From assembly GCF_021233055.1 (NCBI RefSeq), contig NZ_CP089538.1, forward strand, positions 291,501 to 355,500: a stretch of DNA of 64,000 nucleotides, read 5' to 3'. Position numbers and translations under genes: made by a program. Positions 33,273 through 41,395 of this stretch are shown here, piece after piece. The notes below the pieces were generated by a model that was not told the DNA's origin, did no database searches, and was given only the letters and a program-made list of their open reading frames with translations. Positions within the stretch are counted from its first letter, which is position 1; the number at the start of each line of letters is the position of its first letter. The DNA comes from Spirosoma oryzicola. GTDB lineage: Bacteria; Bacteroidota; Bacteroidia; Cytophagales; Spirosomataceae.

Positions 33273-33983
33273 ATGACGGCCAATCGAAAAGCCGGGATCC
33301 TGCTCGCTACGCTGCTGGTCCCGGCTTTGCTGTATCTATTCCTACGGTTCGGTACCGAAAATCATTACGTTTTGCCTCGTTATTTGCCTAAAATTGATTC
33401 GGCAAAAGGAGAGCCTCTAATGGGTAAGGTAACGTTGGCAGATGGCCAGCAGGTTACTGACACGCTATACAATCATATCCCCCCGTTCAGGCTAATCGAT
33501 CAGGACGGTAAAGTAGTCGACCAATCCATTGTAAAAGGAAAAATTTACGTTGCTGACTTTTTCTTTACGCGATGCGGGACAATATGCCCTAGAATGTCGT
33601 CACAACTTACCCGCGTGCAGGATATCTTTCGCGAAAATCCAAACATTGTCTTTTTATCCCACTCAGTTGATCCGGAACACGACCGCCCTGAGCAGCTGAA
33701 AGCCTACGCCAAAAAGTACGAAGCGATACCTGGGAAGTGGTATTTCCTGACGGGAAGTAAAGAGGAAATCTATGACTTGGCGATGCATGGGTATTACTTA
33801 CCGGCAGTTGATAAGGGTGTCACCGAAGGGAAACCTGACGAAACTTTTATTCATAGCCAAAAGTTGGTATTAGTAGATAAGGAAGGCATTGTCAGGGGTT
33901 TTTACGATGGGACGGACAAGGAAGACGTTGATCGGCTAGTGCTCGAAATTCGTGTCCTTCTGGATATCTACGACAAAGAATAA
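33273..33983 (+). CDS. SCO1/SenC family copper chaperone
   Basis: A 236-residue thioredoxin-fold protein with an N-terminal signal anchor (ILLATLLVPALLYLFLRFG). The copper-binding CxxxC is present in FFTRCGTICPRMSSQL near 107-111, and the distant conserved histidine lies in FIHSQKLVLVD near 195. SCO proteins load copper into the CuA site of subunit II. The gene is embedded in the oxidase operon, which supports this role. Confidence 0.94.
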   Translation: MTANRKAGILLATLLVPALLYLFLRFGTENHYVLPRYLPKIDSAKGEPLMGKVTLADGQQVTDTLYNHIPPFRLIDQDGKVVDQSIVKGKIYVADFFFTRCGTICPRMSSQLTRVQDIFRENPNIVFLSHSVDPEHDRPEQLKAYAKKYEAIPGKWYFLTGSKEEIYDLAMHGYYLPAVDKGVTEGKPDETFIHSQKLVLVDKEGIVRGFYDGTDKEDVDRLVLEIRVLLDIYDKE

Positions 33984-33995
33984 TTCTCCGTTATT

Positions 33996-34538
33996 ATGGA
34001 AACATTGCAACCGGCTCGGGAGCAAAAAGCCAACCGGGTTATCAATATTTTATCGATAGCTATTCCCGTTGCTGTAGCCATTCTGTTGGGTATTCGCCAA
34101 AAGGTTGACTTAGGCGGGTGGACGACGTACCTGCCCCACATAAATGCCGTAATCAATTCGCTAACCGCCGTGCTTTTATTGATGGGGCTTTATTTCATTC
34201 GGCAACAGAATGTTGAGGCTCATAAGCGTACGATGTTAGCCGCTTTTACGCTGGGTTCACTTTTCTTGGTGAGCTATGTTCTTTACCACTTAACGAATAA
34301 TTCGACGCCTTTCGGTGGTCAAGGATGGGTACGTCCGGTTTATTACTTTCTGCTGATTTCGCATATCGTACTGTCTGTCGTTGTGGTCTGGTTTGTGCTG
34401 CGGGCTGTGTATTTTGCTTTAAGCGGCCAGATACAGAAGCATAAACAAACCGTGAAATATGCTTTCCCAATCTGGTTATACGTTAGTATTACGGGCGTTG
34501 TTGTTTATCTACTGATTAAACCGTATTACGTCCATTAG
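33996..34538 (+). CDS. DUF420 membrane protein
   Basis: A 180-residue membrane protein with about five helices (for example INILSIAIPVAVAILLGI and the His-containing LLISHIVLSVVVVWFVLRAV). It belongs to the DUF420 family, usually found beside oxidase and SCO genes and thought to help assembly, though not biochemically defined as far as I know. It starts 12 bases after the SCO gene and is clearly part of the operon. Confidence 0.88.
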   Translation: METLQPAREQKANRVINILSIAIPVAVAILLGIRQKVDLGGWTTYLPHINAVINSLTAVLLLMGLYFIRQQNVEAHKRTMLAAFTLGSLFLVSYVLYHLTNNSTPFGGQGWVRPVYYFLLISHIVLSVVVVWFVLRAVYFALSGQIQKHKQTVKYAFPIWLYVSITGVVVYLLIKPYYVH

Positions 34539-34550
34539 CTCAAAAAAATT

Positions 34551-34832
34551 ATGAGAAGTTGGAAAGTGTGGTTACTACTAGTTGTATTCGTATCAGTAAC
34601 CCCCGACTTAATGGCCCAATGTGCCATGTGTCGTGGAACGGTTGAAAGTACGGTTAGTAATGGGCGTAGTGTTGTAGCTTCGGAGCTGAACTTCGGTATC
34701 CTCTACCTACTAGTGGTCCCTTATTTGATTGTCAGTGCCATAGGATACCTATGGTACAGAAATAGCAAGCGTGAGCATGAAAGACGTCTCGAAATTACAG
34801 GCCGCGTTAAGCGGGCTTTGTCCCAGATGTAG
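34551..34832 (+). CDS. Small CxxC membrane protein in the oxidase operon
   Basis: A 93-residue protein: signal peptide (LLLVVFVSVTPDLMAQ), then CAMC at about 24-27 in the mature N-terminus, one membrane helix (LLVVPYLIVSAIGYLWY) and a basic cytoplasmic tail. The CxxC directly after the signal peptide would face the periplasm and could bind copper or act in thiol exchange. I know no characterised family. Its place between DUF420 and DUF983 suggests a part in oxidase assembly; this is inference. Its last 56 bases overlap the next gene in another frame. Confidence 0.75.
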   Translation: MRSWKVWLLLVVFVSVTPDLMAQCAMCRGTVESTVSNGRSVVASELNFGILYLLVVPYLIVSAIGYLWYRNSKREHERRLEITGRVKRALSQM

Positions 34833-35154
34833 GAAAGGTAAAATTTTTAAAAAGCCTTTTTACTCGCCAAAAGGGTTCGATGAAATGTATGAGCATTGTC
34901 CCCACTGTGGATTGCGCTACGAAGTCGAACCAGGCTATTTCATTGGGGCCATGTACGTGAGCTATGCCATATCTGGTGGAGTAGCACTGGTGATTGGCTT
35001 CATGCTTTTTTATTTAGGAGGTGATCCTGATGGATGGGTATATGCCGCCGTTGTAGCGCCCGTCATGCTCTTGATTGCACCGGTAAATTTTCGAATATCA
35101 CGCGTTATCTGGCTACACTACGTAGCCGGTATAAAATACGTAAAGGGGCTGTAA
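34777..35154 (+). CDS. DUF983 family protein
   Basis: A 125-residue protein with two zinc-ribbon-like Cys pairs at the N-terminus (LCPRCRKGKIF and HCPHCGLRYEVEPGYF) followed by two membrane helices, the standard DUF983 layout. The start is taken at the ATG at 34777, inside the previous gene, because no start codon lies between it and the first Cys pair; the overlap is 56 bases. DUF983 genes are frequent near oxidase genes but have no established function known to me. The stop codon lies in the loop of the operon terminator. Confidence 0.85.
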   Translation: MKDVSKLQAALSGLCPRCRKGKIFKKPFYSPKGFDEMYEHCPHCGLRYEVEPGYFIGAMYVSYAISGGVALVIGFMLFYLGGDPDGWVYAAVVAPVMLLIAPVNFRISRVIWLHYVAGIKYVKGL

Positions 35155-35166
35155 TGCCCCTTTTTT
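35142..35166 (+). terminator. Terminator of the act/cox operon
   Basis: GGGGC (35145-35149) pairs with GCCCC (35156-35160), extended by AAA/TTT and followed by six Ts. The loop contains the TAA stop of the DUF983 gene, so translation and the hairpin overlap. Confidence 0.85.
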
Positions 35167-35290
35167 GTTGGCTACTACTGACAAAAGATTAATTGCGCCT
35201 TTGCTGATCAGCAAAATTTTTTAACAATTTTTAGGACGTATGCAACCAATGCCCTAGTATCGTGCATCTTGTCGATGAACCTAAACTAGT

Positions 35291-35902
35291 ATGCTTCGAC
35301 TTATACCGTTTTTTACGACCGAATCGCAGATGATTGCTGCGTTGAAGCGGGGCGAAAGCCGCGCTCACAAGGTAGTCTATGAACGGTTTGCGGGTAAAAT
35401 GCTGGCGGTATGCGTTCGTTATTGTGCAAATCGGGCAGATGCGGAGGAAGTGATGCTGGACGGTTTTATGCGCGTTTTCGAAAAAATAAATCAGTTTAGG
35501 GAAGATGGTAGTTTTGAAGGGTGGGTCCGGCGAATCATGGTGACTGAGTCGCTTATGTTTCTTCGCAGAACAAAACAGCTTCGGCAGGAAGTACCCATTG
35601 AAGACATAACTGTCGAACCGGATTACGAGTGGGCGGATGCGGCTGTCAATGAAAACGATCTGTTACGCTTGGTAAATCAGTTATCCGAAGGATACCGGAC
35701 TGTGTTCAATTTATACGCCGTTGAAGGATATAGCCATGCTGAAATAGCCGAGATGTTGGGCATCTCGGAAGGGACGTCTAAGTCGCAGCTAAGTCGTGCC
35801 CGGACGTTGTTGCAAATGAGTTTGAAAAAACTGGAACAGGAACCGGGACGCCGGAACCAGAGCGAACATTATGAAAAAACATACCGAAAGACTTCCGATT
35901 GA
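35291..35902 (+). CDS. ECF-type RNA polymerase sigma factor
   Basis: A 203-residue sigma-70 family factor. Region 2 spans about 20-95 (AHKVVYERFAGKMLAVCVRY, DAEEVMLDGFMRVFEKINQF). Region 4 (about 120-190) has GYRTVFNLYAVEGYSHAEIA and the recognition helix MLGISEGTSKSQLSRAR. Unlike the sigma at 7.0-7.6 kb it is not next to fecR or susC. The next gene begins 32 bases before its end and encodes a single-pass membrane protein, a likely anti-sigma factor. The target regulon is unknown; the outer-membrane protein third in the row is a candidate. Confidence 0.93.
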   Translation: MLRLIPFFTTESQMIAALKRGESRAHKVVYERFAGKMLAVCVRYCANRADAEEVMLDGFMRVFEKINQFREDGSFEGWVRRIMVTESLMFLRRTKQLRQEVPIEDITVEPDYEWADAAVNENDLLRLVNQLSEGYRTVFNLYAVEGYSHAEIAEMLGISEGTSKSQLSRARTLLQMSLKKLEQEPGRRNQSEHYEKTYRKTSD

Positions 35903-36794
35903 TGACCTGTTTGCCCGAAAGCTGGGTAACATGTCATTGCCGCCGAGCTCTGATGGTTTTGAGCGGCTACAGGCACGTTTGGGGCAGACAACCAAAAAAC
36001 CAAAAGTTGTCCTCTGGCGAAATCCCGATAGCTACCGCTACATGGCTGCTGCCGCCTGTTTACTACTGGTATGCCTGTTTGGGTGGTTGTACTGGCCGTC
36101 TGGCGATCCGGCTCAAATAGACCGTAACTCAGTAGCTAGTAATAAGCGTATTGAAAAGCACAAGCTGGAGCAGCCGTCCTCAACACGTATGGGTGCTTCT
36201 CAGGAGTCGAGGCAAGCAGAAAAGGCCGACAATCCCGTTATAGACGAAACTGCGGCTACGGACCAACTCGCTCAAGCTTCGTCATCGACGAAAGGTCGTA
36301 AAGGCATAAGAAACGATAATAGGGGAGTAAATGCAGCTAACGCCCCCGTTGGGTTAACTCGTAAATTAACGGGTGGATCTGTTGTTGCACAAACGACCCC
36401 TGGCAAGCCTAGTGATAAGATCGACTCTGAGCGGTTAGCAACAAATTCGGCTGCGTCATCACAGCCAACTTCGTCTGATCAACCAGTTGTTGCCGCTGTG
36501 AAGCCAGCGCCGGCCACTGAGCGCGTTTTGATTGTCACCATTGCTGAGCCTGAAGCACTGGTTGCGGCTCGTCAGGCTGCCAAAACGGCAATCGAAGAAA
36601 AGACAGCACTAGCTGCAAACGATAAATCCGAGAAGGAAAACAAATCTCCGAATATCTGGCAACAGGTAAAGCGATTCAAACAGGGCGACGTTTTTGCCCG
36701 TGGCGACAAAGATGATAGCGAGAGCGGCTTACTGGGAAAAGCCTATAGCGGGATAAAACACAGTTTCGAAAAAGATAAAGCAGTAAAGCAATGA
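35871..36794 (+). CDS. Probable membrane anti-sigma factor
   Basis: A 307-residue protein with a cytoplasmic N-terminal segment (about 1-58, DDLFARKLGNMSLPPSSDGF), one membrane helix (MAAAACLLLVCLFGWLYW, about 59-77) and a long Ser/Ala/Lys-rich, low-complexity periplasmic part. There is no FecR domain and no zinc-binding HxxxCxxC motif. Its 32-base overlap with the sigma gene and its topology are the only grounds for the anti-sigma call. The long linker may span the periplasm toward the outer-membrane protein encoded next. Confidence 0.7.
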   Translation: MKKHTERLPIDDLFARKLGNMSLPPSSDGFERLQARLGQTTKKPKVVLWRNPDSYRYMAAAACLLLVCLFGWLYWPSGDPAQIDRNSVASNKRIEKHKLEQPSSTRMGASQESRQAEKADNPVIDETAATDQLAQASSSTKGRKGIRNDNRGVNAANAPVGLTRKLTGGSVVAQTTPGKPSDKIDSERLATNSAASSQPTSSDQPVVAAVKPAPATERVLIVTIAEPEALVAARQAAKTAIEEKTALAANDKSEKENKSPNIWQQVKRFKQGDVFARGDKDDSESGLLGKAYSGIKHSFEKDKAVKQ

Positions 36795-37804
36795 GAAGTA
36801 TGCTGAGCTTAGGTGCTCTCCTGGCAATTTTAGTACTTCCGGTATGTGTCGTTTATGCATCTCCGGCGCATACCGCTGACTCGCTGGTTATCCGATTTGC
36901 GAATCGGACCCGACTCGTCATTTACGCCCCTGATAAAGCCGGAATACAAGCGTTGTCGAACTACGATTTAAACAAGATCGTGCGGGAGATGAGCATGAAA
37001 CTTGATTCGGTGCCGGGTGGAGAAACCGCTATTTCGCGGGATGGTGGTCGCTACTTAAAAGATACTGTACTCGTTGTTACAAAGAAGAAAGACGGTGTAA
37101 CGATTGTTATCAGCGGTAAGAGCGATTCAACCCGATCCGACTCAGCAAAAAACCTTCGGGATTATAAGCGGTCGAGCGTGCGAAGGGGTATAAACTCATG
37201 GTCGAGAAGCATCGATTTTCAGATTGGCCTCAACACGTTCATCAGTCAATCTACGCTCGCAGCTTACCCAAGCGACGTGTATTCTTTAAAGCCGATTGGA
37301 TCGCGTTATTTTGCCGTAGCATTCTCGCAGCGTCCGACCCTCATCAATGGAAAACGGGCGAAGCTGAGCCTGTATTACGCGCTGGAAGGCTCCTGGAACA
37401 ACTATATGTTTGACAATAACGTCGTAGCTACCAAAGGCCCCTCGCAGCTGGAATTTGTCCAGTACCCAGAGCAACTCAAGAAAAGTAAACTAACGACTTT
37501 TGCGTTACAATTGCCGGTCGTGCCCCGTATAAGCTTTTATAATAGTTCAGGCCGCAAGGTGTTTCATCTGGGTCTAGGCGGTTTTATTGGTTATCGACTC
37601 GATAGTTACACGAAAATCAAGCGACTGAACAACGACAAAGAGCACGAACACGCTAACTTTTACCTCAACAATTTTCGATACGGTCTGGTGGGACATATTG
37701 GTATCGTACGGACCAGTTTGTTCGTCAAATACGATCTGAATCCGGTGTTTCAGGAAGGAAAAGGGCCCGACGTGCGTACACTTAGCTTTGGTATATCTTT
37801 TTAA
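36791..37804 (+). CDS. Outer-membrane beta-barrel-like protein
   Basis: A 337-residue secreted protein with a signal peptide (LGALLAILVLPVCVVYASPA). A soluble N-terminal region (about 25-115) is followed by strands with alternating pattern from about 140 to the end, and the chain ends in LSFGISF with a terminal Phe, typical for proteins inserted by the Bam machinery. The start overlaps the previous stop by 4 bases (ATGA). No named family is recognised. Together with the sigma and membrane anti-sigma genes it forms a compact three-gene unit, perhaps sensing or remodelling the envelope. Confidence 0.75.
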   Translation: MRSMLSLGALLAILVLPVCVVYASPAHTADSLVIRFANRTRLVIYAPDKAGIQALSNYDLNKIVREMSMKLDSVPGGETAISRDGGRYLKDTVLVVTKKKDGVTIVISGKSDSTRSDSAKNLRDYKRSSVRRGINSWSRSIDFQIGLNTFISQSTLAAYPSDVYSLKPIGSRYFAVAFSQRPTLINGKRAKLSLYYALEGSWNNYMFDNNVVATKGPSQLEFVQYPEQLKKSKLTTFALQLPVVPRISFYNSSGRKVFHLGLGGFIGYRLDSYTKIKRLNNDKEHEHANFYLNNFRYGLVGHIGIVRTSLFVKYDLNPVFQEGKGPDVRTLSFGISF

Positions 37805-38628
37805 TGAGTCAGGAAACCGTTTCAATAATCGGCTGCGGCTGGATAGGGCTACCACTAGCCGAACGTTTGGTTAAAACAGGCTACACCGTCAAAGGAAGTA
37901 CCACATCGGCTGAAAAGATAAGCGTATTGCGTCAGAAAGGTATCGAAGCGCATTTGTTAGCATTAAATCCTGAGCCACAGGGTAACCTATCGGCTTTGCT
38001 GCAAGCCGATACGCTTATCGTTGACATTCCACCTAAAGCGGGTAAACTGGGCGATGAGCATCATCCGGCGCAAATAGATCATTTGGTAGAAGCTATCCGA
38101 CAATCCACACTAAAGCACGTCATTTACGTCAGTTCAACGTCTATCTACCCTGAACTAAATCGAGTCGTGGTTGAAACGGATGTCGTTGAGCCAGCGCAGT
38201 CAGCCGCGTCCGCACTGGTAAAGGCTGAACAGTCGATACAAAACCTCCAATCAGGACAAGCGGTAACGATTCTACGCTGCGGTGGCCTGCTGGGATACGA
38301 TCGAATACCCGGTAGATACGTTGCTGGAAAAACGGTAAATACGGGTGCTGTTCCAGTTAATTACCTACACCGTGATGATGCCGTTGGTATTCTAGAAACT
38401 TTAATTCGGCAAAAGATTCGTGGCGTTTATAATGCTGTTGCACCGAAGCATCCCAACCGGGAAGCCATCTACCGTAAAAATTGCGAGGAGTTCGGCTTCG
38501 AGCAACCCACATTTGTTAAGCCCGAATCGCCGGTAGCCTATAAAGTTATTAGCCCAGACAAGTTGCTGGAAGCTACACAGTATAACTTCCAGTATCCCGA
38601 TCCGTTGCAGTTTTTTTATCAGCTATGA
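37804..38628 (+). CDS. NAD(P)-binding epimerase/dehydratase-like protein
   Basis: A 274-residue Rossmann-fold protein with the nucleotide-binding motif IIGCGWIGLPLAERL at the N-terminus. The segments HVIYVSSTSIYPELN and YLHRDDAVGILETLI match the extended SDR family of the YeeZ type. The usual catalytic YxxxK is not evident, so it may be an atypical or reductase-like member. Its ATG overlaps the previous stop by one base (TAATG), and its 3' end overlaps the convergent glycosyltransferase by 6 bases. Confidence 0.85.
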   Translation: MSQETVSIIGCGWIGLPLAERLVKTGYTVKGSTTSAEKISVLRQKGIEAHLLALNPEPQGNLSALLQADTLIVDIPPKAGKLGDEHHPAQIDHLVEAIRQSTLKHVIYVSSTSIYPELNRVVVETDVVEPAQSAASALVKAEQSIQNLQSGQAVTILRCGGLLGYDRIPGRYVAGKTVNTGAVPVNYLHRDDAVGILETLIRQKIRGVYNAVAPKHPNREAIYRKNCEEFGFEQPTFVKPESPVAYKVISPDKLLEATQYNFQYPDPLQFFYQL

Positions 38629-39768
38629 ACGTAAGATGTGGCGCATGCGCGTCCAGAAGAAGCCACCCGATGGTTTACTTTTAGGCATAATGGCCCGGTT
38701 CAAAGCCGCTAGGAATAAAAAATAACCCTGTGCGTGCCAGGCTCGGAAACGTTCGCTTACTGTTGAATCGTAGTTGGGAATCGCCTTCAACAGCTGTTCT
38801 AAGTCGAAGTGACTGGCCGCAACGCCAACCCCAGCGCGCTGCCCATCGATCGCGTTGCAGGCTTGTTCGAAGTGATTGGGCTGAGGAATCATAAGGGCGG
38901 GTTTGCCCAGATACGCGGCTTCGCATACCGATTCAAATCCGGCGGTAGTTATGACCGCTTTGCAACGTGCCATAAATTCCAGAAACCGCTTACCGTCAAT
39001 TGCGTGGTAAGTTAGTGTTTCATCGATTACTTGATCGGGGGCCGTTACGCCCGAATGAAAGCCATCCATTCGAACCGTCGGATGCTGCAAATGAGCTTTC
39101 ATCAATTCGCTTCTCAGTCCTGGCTGCGTAACATACGCTAGTAGAAAGTCTCCATCTGTTGGCTTCAGATCGGTCAGCTCCTGACGGAGAAGCGGAGGAA
39201 CAACCCGTACACGCTGGCCCGGTTCATCCGCTTGCTTATCGAATGATAGAGCCAGTAGTTCCTGGGCACCGAAACAGGTTAATCTGGTGTTGATTTTAAA
39301 CGCTTGCCGGTAAAACCATTGCCCTTTAGGTCGTTGAAAATTTGAGTGGAAAGCAAAGTATTGATGGGCAATACAAATCATCGGTACGGATGGTCGGAAA
39401 AGAGCATAGGTAAGACCACCCAGCATCTCATAGAAGTTGACAACCACGTCCGGGCGCTGCGTTTCTATTGTGTCGCGTACCTGTTGCAAGCTCTGCCAGA
39501 AAGGACGCATGGAGCGAATCGCTTGTACGGTAGTTTTAAACGGTTCAAGCGAATTGTTGCCCGCATTGTAAACCAACCCTGGACTAAATAATGGCGTGAT
39601 CGGTGCTGTGAATTTTTCGCTAAAGAACGCTGGAACTCCTCGTTCAGCGGTTACACCCACCAGCGCGCCAATAACATCATGGCCCGCCGTTTTCAGAATT
39701 TGTGCTAATGATAAAGCCTGCGTCAAATGGCCTCGTCCTTCACCCTGTACTAAAAATAAAACACGCAT
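38623..39768 (-). CDS. Glycosyltransferase of the GT28-like/MurG superfamily
   Basis: A 381-residue protein with a two-Rossmann (GT-B) layout. The N-terminus LFLVQGEGRGHLTQALSLAQ is the glycine-rich acceptor-side loop of MurG-like enzymes, and the C-terminal donor-site block is KAVITTAGFESVCEAAYLGK followed by PALMIPQPNHFEQ. It resembles uncharacterised proteins of Bacteroidetes predicted to build cell-envelope glycolipids. The LpxH-like gene lies just upstream on the same strand, with a 26-base gap, which suggests a lipid-linked acceptor. The acceptor and sugar donor are unknown. Confidence 0.85.
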   Translation of the reverse strand: MRVLFLVQGEGRGHLTQALSLAQILKTAGHDVIGALVGVTAERGVPAFFSEKFTAPITPLFSPGLVYNAGNNSLEPFKTTVQAIRSMRPFWQSLQQVRDTIETQRPDVVVNFYEMLGGLTYALFRPSVPMICIAHQYFAFHSNFQRPKGQWFYRQAFKINTRLTCFGAQELLALSFDKQADEPGQRVRVVPPLLRQELTDLKPTDGDFLLAYVTQPGLRSELMKAHLQHPTVRMDGFHSGVTAPDQVIDETLTYHAIDGKRFLEFMARCKAVITTAGFESVCEAAYLGKPALMIPQPNHFEQACNAIDGQRAGVGVAASHFDLEQLLKAIPNYDSTVSERFRAWHAQGYFLFLAALNRAIMPKSKPSGGFFWTRMRHILRS

Positions 39769-39794
39769 GATTATGGAGTTAAGAGCGCTGATGC

Positions 39795-40592
39795 TTATTG
39801 ATGAGTCAGTTCGTGCGTTATAGCAGCGGCTTCTGCCTCGTCTTCGTCTTCGGATGTATAGTAAAGCAGGTTCCAGTTGCCATCGTGATCTTCCACAAGC
39901 GCGCTAAGCGATTCGACCCAATCGCCGGAATTCATGTAGATGATACCGTCAAAATTGTGAATGGCTGGCTTGTGAATATGGCCGCAGATAATGCCGTCGC
40001 AGTGGCGAGCGCGTGCCAGTTCGGTCAATTTCTGTTCGTAATCAGAAATGTAGTTGACCGCCTGTTTGATACGCTGCTTAATCTGTTGTGAGAGCGAATA
40101 ATAAGGTAGTCCCCGCCAGGCTCGATATTGATTGTAAAACTTATTCATCCAAAGCAGAAATGTATATCCCAGATCGCCCAGATAGGCAAGCCACTTCATT
40201 TGCGAGGTGATTGAATCGAAGACATCGCCGTGGGTGATGTAAAACTTTTTATCGCCCGAGGCTAGTGTATAGTCTTTGCGGATCGAAAAGTTTTTACCCA
40301 CTTTGAGCGGCATAATCTGATCTAAAAAGTCATCGTGATTACCCCGTAGGTAAATGACTTTGGTATCGTAGTGAACGATTTGCTTTAAAACCGTTTTAAA
40401 AAAGGCAGTGTGTTTTTTCTTCCAGGTGCCGTACTGTTTCAGTTGCCAGCCATCAATGATGTCGCCGTTGAGGATGAGTTTCTGACAAGAGTAATTTCGC
40501 AAAAACTCGGTGGCCTCTCTGGCTTTTGAGCCCTCTGTACCAAGATGAATGTCAGAGAGTACAATTGTGCGGAACTGTGTACTTGATTTCAT
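39795..40592 (-). CDS. LpxH-like metallophosphoesterase
   Basis: A 265-residue calcineurin-type phosphoesterase of the UDP-2,3-diacylglucosamine pyrophosphatase group. All metal-site motifs are present: LSDIHLG, LNGDIIDGW, LRGNHDDF, ITHGDVFD and ICGHIHKPA. It probably cleaves UDP-diacylglucosamine to lipid X in lipid A synthesis, but the branch differs from the classical LpxH and could act on another substrate. It is transcribed with the glycosyltransferase. Its start codon lies inside a perfect 12-bp hairpin with a GGAGGG in the loop, an unusual arrangement. Confidence 0.9.
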   Translation of the reverse strand: MKSSTQFRTIVLSDIHLGTEGSKAREATEFLRNYSCQKLILNGDIIDGWQLKQYGTWKKKHTAFFKTVLKQIVHYDTKVIYLRGNHDDFLDQIMPLKVGKNFSIRKDYTLASGDKKFYITHGDVFDSITSQMKWLAYLGDLGYTFLLWMNKFYNQYRAWRGLPYYSLSQQIKQRIKQAVNYISDYEQKLTELARARHCDGIICGHIHKPAIHNFDGIIYMNSGDWVESLSALVEDHDGNWNLLYYTSEDEDEAEAAAITHELTHQ

Positions 40593-40632
40593 AGACGAAT
40601 TTACCCTCCGTCTATGAAATAGAATTTACCCT
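40586..40632 (-). promoter_or_regulatory. Start-codon hairpin and direct repeats before the LpxH-like gene
   Basis: In the minus-strand mRNA, ATTTCATAGACG (40620-40609) pairs perfectly with CGTCTATGAAAT (40597-40586), which contains the start codon. The 11-base loop, with the last G of the left arm, gives GGAGGG, a Shine-Dalgarno-like site rare in this phylum. On the plus strand GAATTTACCCT occurs twice (40597-40607 and 40622-40632). It may control translation, or be an operator shared with the divergent gene at 40705. Confidence 0.55.
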
Positions 40633-40704
40633 ATTGTTACCAAATTGCCAACTATAATGAACTCGTAAAGTCTTTATTCACATTGACTTAACACAACACG
40701 ATAA

Positions 40705-41337
40705 ATGGAGAATCCAGTGCTAATTTTTGGGGCAGGTAGCCTCGGTCTGACCGTTTTAGATTTATTTCAGCGCAATAATGTCGTTGTTTACGGCCTGCTG
40801 GACGATAACAAGGAGCTTCACGGAAAAGAGTATGGAGACATATCCGTACTAGGCGAAACCGATGACGACGGGTTCCTGAAACTCATCGGGCAGAAATGCG
40901 AAGCCTTTGTTGCCATTAGTGATGGGCGCGTTCGGAAGCGATTGGTAAAAATGCTTAATGAACGACGGAAGGTACAGCCCGTCAATGCTATTCACGATAC
41001 GGCAATCGTGTCAGCAACGGCTACGATTGGGCATGGTAATCTGATTGCCGCCCGAGTCGTAATCAACCCATTTGCGGAGGTGGGCCAGCATTGTATTATT
41101 CAGTCGGGAGTCGTCATTGAAAGTCAGGCCAAGCTAGGTGATTACGTGCAGGTAGGAACCGGCAGTATGATCAACAGTGGCGTGACGGTAGGAGAAGGAG
41201 CCTTTATCGGTAGCGGAGCAACGGTTGTTGCTGGGGTGACAATCGGCAAAAATGCCCGCATTGGAGCGGGTTCGGTAGTCATAGAGAGCGTCGACGCGGG
41301 TGCAACAGTATTTGGTAACCCGGCCAAAGCTTTGTAA
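40705..41337 (+). CDS. NeuD/PglD-family sugar O-acyltransferase
   Basis: A 210-residue enzyme. The N-terminal Rossmann-like part (about 1-90; VLIFGAGSLGLTVLDLF) binds the sugar nucleotide, and the C-terminal left-handed beta-helix (about 95-205) shows hexapeptide repeats such as IGHGNLIAARVVINPFAEVG and VGEGAFIGSGATVVAGVTIG. Such enzymes acetylate UDP-sugars or sialic acids during surface polysaccharide synthesis. It is divergent from the LpxH-like gene and convergent with the GDP-fucose synthase gene, in a small envelope-sugar cluster. Confidence 0.9.
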   Translation: MENPVLIFGAGSLGLTVLDLFQRNNVVVYGLLDDNKELHGKEYGDISVLGETDDDGFLKLIGQKCEAFVAISDGRVRKRLVKMLNERRKVQPVNAIHDTAIVSATATIGHGNLIAARVVINPFAEVGQHCIIQSGVVIESQAKLGDYVQVGTGSMINSGVTVGEGAFIGSGATVVAGVTIGKNARIGAGSVVIESVDAGATVFGNPAKAL

Positions 41338-41347
41338 TGGTTGCTGG

Positions 41348-41384
41348 TTTTACGTCTGCCAGCCAACGAGTGGCAGACGTAAAA
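41348..41384. repeat. 14-bp inverted repeat between convergent genes
   Basis: TTTTACGTCTGCCA (41348-41361) and TGGCAGACGTAAAA (41371-41384) are perfect arms with a 9-base loop between the convergent neuD-like and fcl genes. No U-tract follows on either strand, so it is not a textbook terminator, though it may stop or protect both messages. Confidence 0.6.
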
Positions 41385-41395
41385 CTAATTAACAT

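Noticed and set aside
41348..41384. Inverted repeat taken as a classical intrinsic terminator
   Set aside because: The 3' side of the stem ends in A rather than T on both strands, so the U-tract is missing; kept only as a repeat.
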